Of a DNA stretch of 64,000 bases, positions 63,618 through 64,000 are shown in pieces; within the stretch, counting starts at the first letter, position 1; every line of letters starts with the position of its first letter. The position numbers were made by a program, and so were the translations under genes. Source of the stretch: Bryobacterales bacterium. GTDB lineage: Bacteria; Acidobacteriota; Terriglobia; Bryobacterales; Bryobacteraceae. The notes under the pieces were generated by a model, which did no database searches, was not told the DNA's origin, and was given only the letters and a program-made list of their open reading frames with translations. The DNA lies in NCBI GenBank assembly GCA_020852755.1, contig JADZAF010000129.1, forward strand, positions 1 through 64,000, written 5' to 3'.

Positions 63618-63872
63618 ATGCTGACCTTCCTCTGGAACGCCTCCCGCGGCTACCGCCTGCGCCCCTGGCGCAGCCCCTACCTCCGCTGGCGCCTGGAAAC
63701 CTACTGGGGAATCCCGGCCGAACAGGCGGACGGCCCCACCCTCTTCCGCTTCCTCGTCCGGCATCGCCGCGAACTCTGGCGCTACCTGCGCTGGACCGCC
63801 CGCATGCGCCGTCAGTTCAGCGCCCCCAGGCTCTCCACCGGGATCACGGCACGCAGCGGCCGGTGGGCGTAA
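63618..63872 (+). CDS. Conserved small basic protein of unknown function
   Basis: 84 residues: MLTFLWNASRGYRLRPWRSP, then YLRWRLETYWGI, TLFRFLVRHRRELWRYLRWTARM and a charged tail. Rich in Trp, Arg and Tyr with amphipathic helices; no signal peptide. The first block looks like a conserved family seen in acidobacteria, but I cannot name it. Its last 61 bases overlap antisense with the end of the gene at the window edge. Confidence 0.6.
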   Translation: MLTFLWNASRGYRLRPWRSPYLRWRLETYWGIPAEQADGPTLFRFLVRHRRELWRYLRWTARMRRQFSAPRLSTGITARSGRWA

Positions 63873-64000
63873 GAACCGCCCAGGAACGGCGAATAGAACG
63901 AAAGCGGGTGGTTCGAGATCACGATCTCGATCCGGTCGAACTCCGTCCCCGCGCCGTAGCGGTTCACCGCCACCTCCGACGGCTTCAAACCGAACAACCC
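63812..64000 (-). CDS. C-terminal fragment of an unidentified protein, cut by window edge
   Basis: Open from the right edge to a stop at 63812, 62 residues: GLFGLKPSEVAVNRYGAGTE, then FDRIEIVISNHPLSFYSPFL and GGSYAHRPLRAVIPVESLGALN. It is too short to classify. Read against the small + strand gene, it overlaps tail-to-tail by 61 bases. Confidence 0.5.
   Translation of the reverse strand, partial: GLFGLKPSEVAVNRYGAGTEFDRIEIVISNHPLSFYSPFLGGSYAHRPLRAVIPVESLGALN

Overview
The window is a high-GC bacterial chromosome segment, most likely from an acidobacterium of the Solibacter/Bryobacter type. The evidence is a combination of features: two tandem VWFA-related secreted proteins of the acidobacterial kind, an Oar-like TonB-dependent receptor with an N-terminal carboxypeptidase-regulatory-like domain, several Tat-exported oxidoreductase and isomerase-fold enzymes (RRxF signals), hopanoid tailoring genes (hpnJ, hpnI) and GC-rich intergenic palindromic repeats. 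This placement is an inference from gene content; no rRNA or tRNA gene was seen.

Layout. 1-3.5 kb: C-terminally truncated (window edge) Tat-exported amidohydrolase, a decayed transposase start and a GT1-type glycosyltransferase. 3.5-6.5 kb: four SAM-dependent methyltransferases of different subfamilies packed with overlapping ends. 6.9-13.4 kb: Gfo/Idh/MocA oxidoreductase, deoB, tpiA, a zinc-ribbon protein, a TIM-barrel epimerase coupled to an SDR, larE and a DUF1328 membrane peptide. 13.4-18.4 kb: a HEAT-repeat protein behind a seven-repeat FG-GAP/metzincin protein, and a divergent secreted YncE-propeller/phosphoesterase. 18.4-22.7 kb: a nagA/D-aminoacylase pair and larA. 22.7-31.9 kb: an operon for a complete 2-oxoacid dehydrogenase complex (fused E1, E3, E2) headed by a transaldolase, then an ADP-forming acyl-CoA ligase fused to a GNAT acetyltransferase. 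32-33.9 kb: repeat-rich gap, an MFS transporter and OsmC. 33.9-37.4 kb: an ECF sigma/anti-sigma operon with three membrane proteins and a clear intrinsic terminator. 37.6-41 kb: flippase-like membrane protein, nrdR and rpoD. 41-43.5 kb: etfA/etfB and an ACT-domain protein. 43.6-49.1 kb: a secreted protein, then hpnJ, two half-size SMR-like transporters, hpnI and thrC. 49.1-56.2 kb: a zinc-ribbon membrane protein, and an operon of an Oar-like receptor, an Asp-box propeller and an unidentified exoprotein. 56.4-64 kb: dynamin-like GTPase with a DUF4230 protein, pyrG/kdsB, two VWFA proteins, a palindromic repeat and two genes at the edge.

Genes that appear to work together: the transaldolase-E2-E3-E1 operon; the sigma/anti-sigma envelope-stress module; hpnJ-SMR-SMR-hpnI for hopanoid side-chain building and possibly lipid translocation; larA with larE (larB and larC are not here); kdsB with pyrG, which makes the CTP that KdsB uses. 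The most system-like candidates for follow-up are the sigma/B-box/toastrack operon, the transaldolase-dehydrogenase operon, the hopanoid-SMR locus, the FG-GAP metzincin/HEAT pair and the methyltransferase cluster. Dispersed repeats (18.2-18.35 kb, 32.0-32.15 kb, 63.5 kb) supply the ends of at least two genes. Several genes have a -10-like hexamer six to nine bases before the start codon, suggesting leaderless transcripts.
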